DNA of 64,000 nucleotides from Pseudomonas abieticivorans (GTDB lineage Bacteria; Pseudomonadota; Gammaproteobacteria; Pseudomonadales; Pseudomonadaceae), in the NCBI RefSeq assembly GCF_023509015.1, contig NZ_CP094975.1:875501-939500 (forward strand), in the 5' to 3' direction. Positions 1-8,200 of the stretch are shown in pieces. Below the pieces are notes generated by a model. That model saw only the letters and a list, made by a program, of their open reading frames with translations. It was not told where the DNA came from and ran no database searches. The stretch's first letter is position 1; every line of letters starts with the position of its first letter. Both the position numbers and the translations under genes were made by a program.

Positions 1-52
1 TCCGCTCCTACAAGAGCACGACCATCCCGTAGGAGCGGATTCATCCGCGAAC
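1..52. repeat. REP-type inverted repeat (left part)
   Basis: Two inverted arms, TCCGCTCCTAC at 1-11 and GTAGGAGCGGAT-TC-ATCCGCGAA ending at 52, form a Pseudomonas REP-like pair. The left arm is cut by the window edge. The same motif recurs at several other places in the window. Confidence 0.75.
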
Positions 53-107
53 CGGTCAGCGCTGTTCTAAACTTGGAATACTACCCAAGCAAAAGGACGC
101 GCACCCC

Positions 108-272
108 ATGGACAGCTTTTACTCCATGCTCCTGCAGGTCATGGCCAGCCTGGCGTTGTTGACCGTAGGCTTCAACTTCCGCGAACGCGACCTTGGCGTG
201 TTTACCCTGTGGGTCGGCATGCTTAGCCTGCTGGGCCTGGTGCTCTATCAGATCCTGCTCAAGCTCTCATAA
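108..272 (+). CDS. Small two-helix membrane protein, 54 aa
   Basis: The ORF starts MDSFYSMLLQ at an ATG preceded by AAAGGA about 10 nt upstream. It encodes two hydrophobic segments (about residues 5-22 and 33-52) separated by a short charged turn (NFRERD), so it should be a small inner-membrane hairpin protein. No catalytic motif or known family is recognised. It lies 14 nt upstream of the mechanosensitive channel gene on the same strand and could be co-transcribed with it. It is too short for many gene finders. The intact frame and ribosome site support it, but the function is unknown. Confidence 0.6.
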   Translation: MDSFYSMLLQVMASLALLTVGFNFRERDLGVFTLWVGMLSLLGLVLYQILLKLS

Positions 273-286
273 ACATTGCCCTCGCG

Positions 287-2518
287 TTGAAGTACACTCC
301 TGCGACTGCCCCTTTCAAGGTCTATCGCCGCGTGCCTGCCTTTACCCGTCTGCTTGCCCTGCCGTTGCTGTTGCTGTTCTGCCTGCTGGCACTCACACCC
401 GGTGCCCAGGCGGCCGGGTTGCCGAGCCTGCTGGCAGGCTCGCAGAAAGCCCAGCCCGCGCCCACCGAGCCCCTGGGCCAGTCCTTGGACCAGGTGATCC
501 AGTCACTGGAAAACGATCAACAACGTACCAAGCTGCTGGCCGACCTGAAACGCCTGCGCGATACCACCAAAAAAGCCCAGCCGGCCGAGGAGCAAGGCGT
601 GCTCGGCTTGATCGGCACTACCCTGCACCATCTGGAGCAGCAGTTCTCGGGCAACGACAGCCCGTTCAACCGTTGGGGCGATGAGCTGGACAAGGCCCAG
701 CAAGAGCTGGTTGACCTGGCCTTGCCAGTGAACGAGTGGCCGCCGATCATCTTCGCCTTCGTGCTGATCATCCTGGTGTGGAGCCTGCTGGCCTACGGCT
801 TGATCTGGGTCAGCCACAAGGTGCGCGTGCGCTTTGGCCTGAGCGAAGAGCTACCGCAACACCCACGCACCCTCGACCTGCTGCGTTTTGCCCTGCGCAA
901 GCTAGGGCCGTGGCTGGTGGCGCTGGTCATCACGGTGTACGTGGGTTATGCCCTGCCCTCGTCCCTGGGCAAGGACCTGGCCATGGTGCTGGCCTATGCG
1001 CTGGTAGTCGGCACCTGTTTCTCGGCCGTCTGCGTGGTGGCCTTCTCACTGCTCGACGGACCGCATCGCCATCGCGCGCTGTACATCCTGCGTCGCCAGG
1101 CCTTCCGCCCGTTATGGTTGATCGGCAGCTTCGCCGCTTTCGGCGAGGCCCTGAGCGACCCGCGCATGGTCGCCAACCTGGGCGTGTATCTATCGCACAC
1201 CGCCGCTACCCTGGCCAATGTGCTGGCGGCGTTGTCCACCGGGCTGTTCATCCTGCGGTTCCGCCGGCCCATTGCCCACCTGATCCGCAACCAGCCACTG
1301 TCGCGGCGCCTGACCCGCCGGGCCCTGAGCGACACGGTCGAGATCCTCGGCACCTTTTGGTACCTGCCGGCGTTGGTGCTGGTGGGCATCTCGCTGTTCG
1401 CCACCTTCGTCTCCGCCGGTGACTCCAGCACGGCCCTGCGCCAGTCACTGGTGTGCACCGTGCTGGTGGTGCTGTGCATGGTCTGCAATGGCCTGGTACG
1501 GCGCCACGCGCTGCGGCCGAAAAAAGGCATCAAGCGCCACGCGCTGTACTCCGAGCGCCTGAAGAATTTCGCCTACACCCTGGTGCACTTGGTGATCTGG
1601 CTGGCCTTTATCGAACTGGGCCTGCGGGTGTGGGACATGTCGTTGATCCGCTTTACCGAAGGCGATGGCCATGACATCAGCGTCAAGCTGTTTGGCCTGG
1701 CCGGCACGCTGCTGCTCGCTTGGCTGATCTGGATCCTGGCCGACACAGCGGTGCATCACACCCTCACCCATTCGCGCAAAGGCCTGGCCAACGCCCGCGC
1801 GCAAACCATGCTGCCGCTGATTCGCAACGTGCTGTTCGTGGCGATCTTCATCATCGCCGCCATCGTCGCCCTGGCCAACATGGGCATGAACGTCACGCCC
1901 CTGCTGGCCGGTGCCGGCGTGATCGGCCTGGCCATCGGTTTCGGTGCCCAGTCACTGGTCGCGGACCTGATCACCGGGCTGTTCATCATCATCGAAGACT
2001 CGCTGGCCATCGACGACTACGTCGACGTGGGCGGCCACCTGGGCACGGTCGAAGGCCTGACCATCCGCACCGTGCGCCTGCGCGACATCGACGGCATCGT
2101 GCACACCATCCCGTTCAGCGAAATCAAGAGCATCAAGAACTACTCGCGCGAATTCGGCTATGCGATCTTCCGCGTCGCCATCCCCCAGAGCATGGACATC
2201 GACAGCGCGATCAAGTTGATGCGCGACGTCGGCCAGAAAATGCGCACCGACCCGCTGCAACGGCGCAACATCTGGTCGCCGCTGGAGATCCAGGGCGTGG
2301 AAAGCTTTGAGTCCGGCACCGCGATCCTGCGCGCCCGTTTCAAGACCGCCCCCATCAAGCAATGGGAAGTGTCGCGGGCCTTCAACCTGGCGCTCAAGCG
2401 CCAGTTGGACGAAGCCGGCCTGGACTTGGCTACCCCGCGCCTGAGCGTGCAAGTCGTCACCAGCTCCGCCCCCCCTGCAGGCGCGGATTCATCCGCCAAC
2501 AGCACACCGCCGGCCTAA
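287..2518 (+). CDS. MscS-family mechanosensitive ion channel, large, with N-terminal extension
   Basis: This protein of about 743 aa should be a stretch-gated inner-membrane channel that releases solutes on osmotic downshock. The N-terminus is a signal-peptide-like hydrophobic stretch ending in AQAAG. A periplasmic, partly coiled region (about 45-130) and roughly ten membrane segments follow. The C-terminal MscS core at about residues 540-600 has the glycine/alanine-rich pore helix (GLAIGFGAQSL) and the beta-domain motif IDDYVDVGG, then a soluble alpha/beta tail. The longest frame begins with TTG at 287. An in-frame GTG at 332 directly precedes the signal peptide and is a plausible alternative start. 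The stop codon overlaps that of the convergent GntR gene (CTAA). It is much larger than E. coli MscS and closer in build to YnaI/YbiO types. Confidence 0.88.
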   Translation: MKYTPATAPFKVYRRVPAFTRLLALPLLLLFCLLALTPGAQAAGLPSLLAGSQKAQPAPTEPLGQSLDQVIQSLENDQQRTKLLADLKRLRDTTKKAQPAEEQGVLGLIGTTLHHLEQQFSGNDSPFNRWGDELDKAQQELVDLALPVNEWPPIIFAFVLIILVWSLLAYGLIWVSHKVRVRFGLSEELPQHPRTLDLLRFALRKLGPWLVALVITVYVGYALPSSLGKDLAMVLAYALVVGTCFSAVCVVAFSLLDGPHRHRALYILRRQAFRPLWLIGSFAAFGEALSDPRMVANLGVYLSHTAATLANVLAALSTGLFILRFRRPIAHLIRNQPLSRRLTRRALSDTVEILGTFWYLPALVLVGISLFATFVSAGDSSTALRQSLVCTVLVVLCMVCNGLVRRHALRPKKGIKRHALYSERLKNFAYTLVHLVIWLAFIELGLRVWDMSLIRFTEGDGHDISVKLFGLAGTLLLAWLIWILADTAVHHTLTHSRKGLANARAQTMLPLIRNVLFVAIFIIAAIVALANMGMNVTPLLAGAGVIGLAIGFGAQSLVADLITGLFIIIEDSLAIDDYVDVGGHLGTVEGLTIRTVRLRDIDGIVHTIPFSEIKSIKNYSREFGYAIFRVAIPQSMDIDSAIKLMRDVGQKMRTDPLQRRNIWSPLEIQGVESFESGTAILRARFKTAPIKQWEVSRAFNLALKRQLDEAGLDLATPRLSVQVVTSSAPPAGADSSANSTPPA

Positions 2519-3240
2519 CCGGCACTGCCGCCCACATCGGCACTCACGGCGATCGCATCATGGCGCCAGTGCTCCAGGTCACAATCGATCAGGCGCCCCT
2601 GCTGGTCGTAATTGACCCGGGTGATCTTCAAGCCCGGGCTGCCCACCGACACCTTCAACGCTGCCGCGGCTTCAGCGTGCAGCGCGGTGGGCGCCATCTC
2701 GAAGCGCACGCGGCCATATTCAATGCCGTATTGGCGTGCGTAGATCTCGGTCAGCGGCGTGCTTAAATCCAAATCCAATATGCCGGGAAAGTACTGCGGG
2801 TTGAGGTAATGCTCCACGTACAGCACCAGGCGCTGATCGATGCGCCGGGTGCGGCACAACTGGATCACGCTGGACAGCGGCGGCAACTGCAAGCTGGCGC
2901 ACACGGCCGCAGGCGCCGGCTGCAAACGGGCCGTGAGCAGTTGCGTGGACGGCTCGCGGCCCTGGTCGCGGACCATGGCATGGAAGTGGCTGCGCTTCAT
3001 CAGGTCGTAGGTCAGGCGCGGCGGTGAGATAAACCAGCCACGGCGCTCTTCGCGGTAGATCAGCCCGCGGGCCTCCAGTTGCACCAACGCCTCGCGCACG
3101 GTGATGCGCGTGGTGTCGAACACCTCGCTCAGTTTGCGCTCGGCCGGCAGTTTGCAGCCGGCCGCCAGCAAACCGTGCTCAATCTGTTCCTGCAGTGCCT
3201 GGCTGATGGCCGTGACGGCTCGAGGTGCACTGTCGCGCAT
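2515..3240 (-). CDS. GntR-family (HutC/UTRA) transcriptional regulator
   Basis: This protein of about 241 aa has an N-terminal winged helix (residues about 10-75; motifs LPAERKLSE and TTRITVREAL-QLEARGLI) and a C-terminal UTRA ligand-binding domain (about 95-235). It is divergent from the phosphonate-like ABC operon starting at 3593, so it should be that operon's local repressor, sensing the transported compound or a phosphorylated product. ATG 3240 is preferred over the TTG at 3243 because AAGGA lies 9 nt upstream. A TGGTCTAGTCCA element sits just 16 nt before the start, which suggests autoregulation. The ligand cannot be read from sequence. Relatives include PhnF/PhnR-type and NagR/DasR-type regulators. 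Confidence 0.9.
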   Translation of the reverse strand: MRDSAPRAVTAISQALQEQIEHGLLAAGCKLPAERKLSEVFDTTRITVREALVQLEARGLIYREERRGWFISPPRLTYDLMKRSHFHAMVRDQGREPSTQLLTARLQPAPAAVCASLQLPPLSSVIQLCRTRRIDQRLVLYVEHYLNPQYFPGILDLDLSTPLTEIYARQYGIEYGRVRFEMAPTALHAEAAAALKVSVGSPGLKITRVNYDQQGRLIDCDLEHWRHDAIAVSADVGGSAG

Positions 3241-3255
3241 CAAAATAATCCTTTC

Positions 3256-3267
3256 TGGTCTAGTCCA
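3256..3267. promoter_or_regulatory. Candidate UTRA-regulator operator (TGGTCTAGTCCA)
   Basis: This imperfect 12-bp inverted repeat matches the TGGTCTAGACCA-like operators known for HutC/UTRA-type GntR regulators (for example DasR). It lies between the regulator gene start (3240) and its likely promoter, consistent with autorepression. Weaker half-matches occur at 3413-3424 (ACTGGTCTACGC) and 3498-3509 (TGGCCTAGATTG). Confidence 0.6.
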
Positions 3268-3522
3268 GCCTCATAACGAGGCACGGGCTGCTTTTTCGTG
3301 CAGCGCCCTGGGTGGTTACAAGGGTAGGCAATTTAAATGACCACGCCATGACAGGGCCGCCACACGGCCATCGCCCACGGGCCTCAAGCCCTTGCAGATC
3401 AGCCACTTGAAACTGGTCTACGCTTATCGCTCAGGGCAGCCGAATGGGGCTCTGCAAGGCCCGCGCCAGAGCCACGTACATCAAATTGTCATGGGGCTGG
3501 CCTAGATTGGCGCGAGGTTTGC

Positions 3523-3534
3523 TGATCTAGACCA
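3523..3534. promoter_or_regulatory. Candidate UTRA-regulator operator (TGATCTAGACCA) of the ABC operon
   Basis: This is the second copy of the operator-like inverted repeat, about 58 bp upstream of the binding-protein start. A GATAAAAAT stretch at about 3553-3561 could be the -10 region, so a bound regulator would occupy the -35/spacer. The remainder of the 3241-3592 intergenic region shows no gene. Confidence 0.6.
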
Positions 3535-3592
3535 ACAGGCCGGCAACGCCCTCGATAAAAATGCGTCTCCCACGCGACCCAAGGAGCTTCGG

Positions 3593-4657
3593 ATGAAAAA
3601 GCTTTTCCTGGCATCACTGTTAGGTACCAGCATCGCCCTCAGCATGACGGCAATGGCAGCAGACACCGACCTGAAAACCCTGGAAGCCGCCGCCAAGGCT
3701 GAAGGCGAAGTCAACAGCGTGGGCATGCCCGACGCCTGGGCCAACTGGAAGGGCACCTGGGCAGACCTGTTGACCAAATACGGCCTCAAGCACATGGACA
3801 CCGACATGAGCTCGGCCCAGGAAGTGGCCAAGTTCGACGCCGAGAAAGACAACGCCAGCGCCGACATCGGCGACGTGGGCGCAGCCTTCGGCCCCATCGC
3901 CGAGAAAAAAGGCGTGACCCAGCCCTACAAACCGAGCACCTGGAGCCAGATCCCGGACTGGGCCAAGGACAAGGACGGCCACTGGATGCTCGCCTACACC
4001 GGCTCCATCGCTTTCATCATCAACAAGCAACTGGTCAAGGATGAAGACGCCCCCAAGAGCTGGAAAGACCTGGAGAGCGGCAAGTACAAAGTCGCCATCG
4101 GTGACGTGAGCACCGCCGCGCAAGCCGCCAACGGCGTGCTGGCCGCCGCCATCGCCCGTGGTGGCGACGAAAGCAACCTGGCCCCCGGCCTGGAACTGTT
4201 CACCAAACTTGCCCAGCAAAAGCGCCTGTCGCTGGCCAACCCGACCATCCAGACCCTGGAGAAGGGCGAGATCGAAGTGGGCGTGGTGTGGGACTTCAAC
4301 GGCCTGAGCTACCGCGACCAGATCGACCCCAAGCGCTTCACCGTGTTGATCCCCTCTGACGGTTCGGTGATTTCCGGCTACACCACCATCATCAACAAAT
4401 ACGCCAAGCACCCGAACGCTGCCAAGTTGGCGCGCGAGTACATCCTGAGCGACGAAGGCCAGATCAACCTGGCCCGCGGCTATGCGCGGCCGATCCGTGC
4501 AGACCACGTCAAGCTGCCGGCCGACGTGGCGGCCAAGCTGCTGCCGGCCGAGCAGTACAAAAGCGTGAAGCCGATCAGCAACCCTGATGCCTGGGAAAAG
4601 AGCTCCAAGGCCCTGCCGCAGCAGTGGAACGAGCAAGTGATCATCGAGATGAATTGA
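3593..4657 (+). CDS. ABC transporter periplasmic substrate-binding protein (phosphonate/spermidine-type fold)
   Basis: This 354-aa protein has a clear Sec signal peptide (MKKLFLASLL... cleaved near AMAA-DT, residue about 23). The mature part resembles type II extracellular binding proteins of the AfuA/PhnS/PotD-like class (SBP_bac_6). It should capture the substrate in the periplasm for the two permeases and ATPase encoded downstream. AAGGAG lies 7 nt before the ATG. The gene is separated from the rest of its operon by a strong REP hairpin (4671-4720), which may raise its transcript level relative to the permeases, as is common for binding-protein genes. The ligand is inferred, not seen; an organophosphorus compound is suggested by the two phosphatase-type enzymes in the operon. 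Confidence 0.85.
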   Translation: MKKLFLASLLGTSIALSMTAMAADTDLKTLEAAAKAEGEVNSVGMPDAWANWKGTWADLLTKYGLKHMDTDMSSAQEVAKFDAEKDNASADIGDVGAAFGPIAEKKGVTQPYKPSTWSQIPDWAKDKDGHWMLAYTGSIAFIINKQLVKDEDAPKSWKDLESGKYKVAIGDVSTAAQAANGVLAAAIARGGDESNLAPGLELFTKLAQQKRLSLANPTIQTLEKGEIEVGVVWDFNGLSYRDQIDPKRFTVLIPSDGSVISGYTTIINKYAKHPNAAKLAREYILSDEGQINLARGYARPIRADHVKLPADVAAKLLPAEQYKSVKPISNPDAWEKSSKALPQQWNEQVIIEMN

Positions 4658-4670
4658 TCGGTGTGCCTGG

Positions 4671-4720
4671 TTCGCGGATCAATCCGCTCCTACAGCTGTA
4701 GGAGCGGGTTGATCCGCGAA
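4671..4720. repeat. REP hairpin inside the ABC operon
   Basis: TTCGCGGATCAATCCGCTCCTA and TAGGAGCGGGTTGATCCGCGAA form a long stem with a short loop. It sits between the binding-protein stop codon and the phosphatase-like gene and could stabilise the upstream mRNA or attenuate downstream transcription. Confidence 0.8.
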
Positions 4721-4752
4721 AAGGCCCCACCCTTTCCCGGAAGGACCGCCTC

Positions 4753-5559
4753 ATGTCCCACAAAACCATCCTGGTACTACTCGACGGCCTGAGCTATCAG
4801 GTCGCCGAGCACGCCATGGGCCATTTGCAGGCCTATGTCGGTGCCGGCAAGGCCGCGCTGTACAAACTTGAATGCGAACTGCCGGCGCTGTCGCGACCGC
4901 TTTATGAGTGCATCCTGACCGGCGTTGCGCCTATCGACAGCGGCATCGTGCACAACAACGTATCGCGCCTGTCCAACCAGCGCAGCGTGTTCCACTACGC
5001 CAGCGAAGCCGGCCTGGTCACGGCCGCCGCGGCTTACCACTGGGTCAGCGAACTGTATAACCGCTCGCCCTTCGACGCCGCCCGCGACCGCCACACCGCT
5101 GCGCCGCACCAACCGATCCAGCACGGCCATTTCTACTGGTCAGATCACTACCCCGACTCACACTTGTTCGCTGATGGCGAAGACCTGCGCTTGCGCCACC
5201 ACCCGGATTTCTTGCTGATCCACCCGATGAACATCGACGACGCGGGCCACAAGCACGGCCTGGACAGTTCGCAATACCGCAACAGCGCCCGCGGCGCCGA
5301 CGTGATTTTGGCCGACTACCTGCAAGGGTGGCTGGACGCCGGCTACCAGGTGCTGGTAACCGCCGACCACGGCATGAACAACGACCGCTCGCACAATGGC
5401 CTGCTGCCCGAAGAGCGCGAAGTGCCCTTGTTCGTGCTGGGCAGCGCCTTCAGCCTTGACCCCAATGCCCAACCCAAACAGACGGACCTGTGCGGCACGA
5501 TCTGCCACTTGCTGGGCGTGGCCCACGACAAGCCGGCCTGCCGGGAGCTGCTCACGTGA
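4753..5559 (+). CDS. Alkaline-phosphatase-superfamily hydrolase (nucleotide pyrophosphatase/phosphodiesterase-like), cytosolic
   Basis: This 268-aa protein has no signal peptide. It shows superfamily metal-site motifs: LVLLDGLSY near the N-terminus (Asp ligand), IHPMNIDDAGHKHG at about 157-170, and TADHGMNN at about 203-210. It belongs to the type I phosphodiesterase/nucleotide pyrophosphatase clan that also includes phosphonoacetate hydrolase PhnA, but it is shorter than PhnA. The AGGAC ribosome site is well placed. Its position between binding protein and permeases, plus the cytosolic location, suggests it attacks the imported compound: a phosphomonoester, phosphodiester or phosphonate. The stop codon overlaps the GTG start of the first permease (GTGA), implying translational coupling. 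Confidence 0.82.
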   Translation: MSHKTILVLLDGLSYQVAEHAMGHLQAYVGAGKAALYKLECELPALSRPLYECILTGVAPIDSGIVHNNVSRLSNQRSVFHYASEAGLVTAAAAYHWVSELYNRSPFDAARDRHTAAPHQPIQHGHFYWSDHYPDSHLFADGEDLRLRHHPDFLLIHPMNIDDAGHKHGLDSSQYRNSARGADVILADYLQGWLDAGYQVLVTADHGMNNDRSHNGLLPEEREVPLFVLGSAFSLDPNAQPKQTDLCGTICHLLGVAHDKPACRELLT

Positions 5560-6398
5560 ACAACCTGACCCGCGGCAAATGGCTGGCCCTGTTGTGCCTG
5601 GTGCCCTTCGCCGTCTTCTTCATCGCCTTCCAGATCGCCCCGCTGGCCTGGGTCGCCATCCACAGCCTGCAAACCGACGACGGCTGGAGCCTGGCCAACT
5701 TCGTCAAGGCGTTCACTTCCAAGTTTTACCTGCAAGCCATTCAGTTCAGCCTGGAGATCAGTTTCTGGTCCAGTGTGTTTGGCATCCTCATCGCCATCCT
5801 GGGCAGCTATTCGTTGCGCCGGGTGGACTCCAAACTACGCGACTTCGTCACCGCCTTCGCCAACATGACCAGCAACTTCGCCGGCGTGCCCCTGGCGTTT
5901 GCCTTCATCATCCTGCTGGGCTTCAACGGCAGCCTGACGATGATGCTCAAGCAAAGCGGCCTGATCAGCGATTTCAACCTGTACTCCAAAACCGGCCTGA
6001 TCATCCTCTACACCTATTTCCAGATCCCCCTGGGCGTGCTGCTGCTGTTCCCGGCCTTCGACGCCTTGCGCGAAGACTGGCGCGAATCATCGGCCCTGCT
6101 GGGCGCGAGCGCCTGGGATTACTGGCGGCACATCGGCCTGCCGGTGTTGACCCCCGCGCTGTTGGGCACCTTCGTGATCCTGCTGGCCAATGCCCTGGGC
6201 GCCTACGCCACGGTGTACGCGCTGACCACCGGCAACTTCAACGTGCTGCCCATCCGCATTGCCGCGATGGTGGCGGGCGACATCAGCCTGGACCCTAACC
6301 TTGCCAGCGCCCTGGCGATGATCCTGGTGGGCCTGATGACCCTGGTCACCCTCATCCATCAATGGCTGCTGCGAAGGAGCTACCATGTCGCGCGCTGA
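5556..6398 (+). CDS. ABC transporter permease (first of pair)
   Basis: This protein of about 280 aa has six predicted membrane helices and the BPD_transp_1 EAA-type loop (SSALLGASAWDYWRHIGLP at about residues 181-199) that contacts the ATPase. The start is taken as GTG 5556 because GGGAG lies 6 nt upstream and this gives a normal hydrophobic N-terminus (NNLTRGKWLALL). The longer frame from 5490 would add a non-membrane, antisense-like extension. It is translationally coupled to the phosphatase gene upstream and overlaps the second permease by 14 nt. It is related to PhnU/PotB/AfuB-type permeases. Confidence 0.88.
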   Translation: MNNLTRGKWLALLCLVPFAVFFIAFQIAPLAWVAIHSLQTDDGWSLANFVKAFTSKFYLQAIQFSLEISFWSSVFGILIAILGSYSLRRVDSKLRDFVTAFANMTSNFAGVPLAFAFIILLGFNGSLTMMLKQSGLISDFNLYSKTGLIILYTYFQIPLGVLLLFPAFDALREDWRESSALLGASAWDYWRHIGLPVLTPALLGTFVILLANALGAYATVYALTTGNFNVLPIRIAAMVAGDISLDPNLASALAMILVGLMTLVTLIHQWLLRRSYHVAR

Positions 6399-7182
6399 AG
6401 CCGGACCCGGCGGCCTATACCACCGCGTGGTGGTTTACCTGCTGTTCATCATTTTGCTGCTGCCCTTGGCGGGCACCCTGCTCTACTCCCTGGCCACCAG
6501 TTGGTCGGCGACTATCTTGCCCAGCGGCCTGACCTTCAAGTGGTACCTGGACCTGTGGAGCGATGCGCGCTTTTTGCATGCCTTCGGTCAGTCCTTGATC
6601 GTGTGCGTGGGTGCATTGGTGCTGTCGGTGGTGTTGATCCTGCCGCTGCTGTTCGTGGTGCATTACCACTTCCCCAAGCTGGACGGGTTGATGAACATCC
6701 TGATCCTGCTGCCCTTCGCGGTGCCGCCGGTGGTGTCCTCGGTGGGCCTGTTGCAGTTGTACGGGTCTGGCCCGCTGGCGATGGTGGGCACGCCGTGGAT
6801 ACTGATCGGTTGCTACTTCACCGTGGCGCTGCCCTTCATGTACCGGGCCATCACCAACAACCTGCAGGCGATCAACCTGCGCGACCTGATGGACGCCGCC
6901 CAACTGCTGGGCGCCAGCACCTTCCAGGCGGCGATCCTGGTGGTGTTGCCCAACCTGCGCAAAGGCCTGATGGTGGCCTTGCTGCTGTCATTCTCGTTTT
7001 TGTTCGGCGAGTTCGTGTTTGCCAACCTGCTGGTGGGCACCCGTTATGAAACCCTGCAGGTTTACCTCAACAACATGCGCAACAGCAGCGGCCACTTCAA
7101 CAGCGCCCTGGTGATTTCCTATTTCCTCTTCGTGCTGGTGCTGACCTGGGCCGCCAATCGCTTGAACAAGGACAAAGACTGA
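6385..7182 (+). CDS. ABC transporter permease (second of pair)
   Basis: This 265-aa integral membrane protein has about six helices and an EAA-type motif (DAAQLLGASTFQAAILVVLP at about residues 171-190). It should form the heterodimeric channel with the preceding permease. AAGGAG precedes the ATG inside the end of the upstream gene. The ATPase gene begins one base after its stop codon, so the three are tightly coupled. Confidence 0.88.
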   Translation: MSRAEAGPGGLYHRVVVYLLFIILLLPLAGTLLYSLATSWSATILPSGLTFKWYLDLWSDARFLHAFGQSLIVCVGALVLSVVLILPLLFVVHYHFPKLDGLMNILILLPFAVPPVVSSVGLLQLYGSGPLAMVGTPWILIGCYFTVALPFMYRAITNNLQAINLRDLMDAAQLLGASTFQAAILVVLPNLRKGLMVALLLSFSFLFGEFVFANLLVGTRYETLQVYLNNMRNSSGHFNSALVISYFLFVLVLTWAANRLNKDKD

Positions 7183-7183
7183 G

Positions 7184-8173
7184 ATGAGTTTCGTCAGCGT
7201 CGAAAACCTGCAAAAGCACTACGCCGACACCCCGGTGTTCAGCGACATCAACTTCACCATCGCCCGTGGCGAGTTTGTCACCCTGCTCGGCCCCTCCGGT
7301 TGCGGCAAGTCCACGCTGCTGCGTTGCATCGCTGGGCTGACCCCGGTCAACAGCGGCAAGATCATCCTCGATGGCCACGACCTGGTGCCGCTGACCCCGC
7401 AAAAGCGCGACATCGGCATGGTGTTCCAAAGCTATGCGCTGTTCCCCAACATGACCGTGGAGCAGAACGTGGCGTTCGGCCTGCGCATGCACAAGGTGCC
7501 CAAGGAGCAAAGCCTGCAACGGGTGGCCGAAGTGCTGGCACTGGTAGAGCTCAAGGACTTTGCCAAACGCTACCCGCACCAAATGTCGGGCGGCCAGTGC
7601 CAACGCGTGGCCTTGGCCCGCTCGCTGGTCACTCGCCCGCGCCTGTTATTGCTGGACGAGCCGTTGTCGGCACTCGATGCGCGCATCCGCAAGCACCTGC
7701 GCGAACAGATCCGCGCCATCCAGCAGGAACTGGGCCTGACCACCATCTTCGTTACCCATGACCAGGAAGAAGCCCTGACCATGAGCGACCGGATTTTCTT
7801 GATGAACCAAGGCAAGATCGTCCAGAGCGGCGACGCCCAAAGCCTGTACACCGCGCCCATCGACGCCTTTGCCGCAGGCTTCATCGGCAACTACAACCTG
7901 CTCGACGCCAGCAGCGCCAGCCGCCTGCTGCAACGGCCAATCGATTCGCGCCTGGCCATCCGCCCGGAATCGATTTCCCTGAGCCTGACCGGCGAGCTGG
8001 AAGGTGAAATCCGCAGCCACAGCCTGCTGGGCAACGTGATTCGCTACCGCATCGAGGCCCGCGGCGTGGAATTGGTGGTGGACGTGCTCAACCGTTCGGC
8101 CAGCGACCTGCATGCCAATGGTCAACGCGTGTCGCTTTCCATCGATCCCGAGGCGCTTTGTGCGGTAGCCTGA
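7184..8173 (+). CDS. ABC transporter ATP-binding protein
   Basis: This 329-aa ATPase has Walker A GPSGCGKST (36-44), a Q-loop (VFQSYALFPNM), the signature MSGGQ (134-138), Walker B LLLLDEP with Asp158, and the H-loop VTHDQEEA. A C-terminal extension (about 235-329) resembles the regulatory TOBE region of PotA/FbpC/PhnT-type importers. It should energise uptake through the two upstream permeases. Confidence 0.9.
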   Translation: MSFVSVENLQKHYADTPVFSDINFTIARGEFVTLLGPSGCGKSTLLRCIAGLTPVNSGKIILDGHDLVPLTPQKRDIGMVFQSYALFPNMTVEQNVAFGLRMHKVPKEQSLQRVAEVLALVELKDFAKRYPHQMSGGQCQRVALARSLVTRPRLLLLDEPLSALDARIRKHLREQIRAIQQELGLTTIFVTHDQEEALTMSDRIFLMNQGKIVQSGDAQSLYTAPIDAFAAGFIGNYNLLDASSASRLLQRPIDSRLAIRPESISLSLTGELEGEIRSHSLLGNVIRYRIEARGVELVVDVLNRSASDLHANGQRVSLSIDPEALCAVA

Positions 8174-8200
8174 ACAGACTTTTCAAGGAGCAATTGCGAG

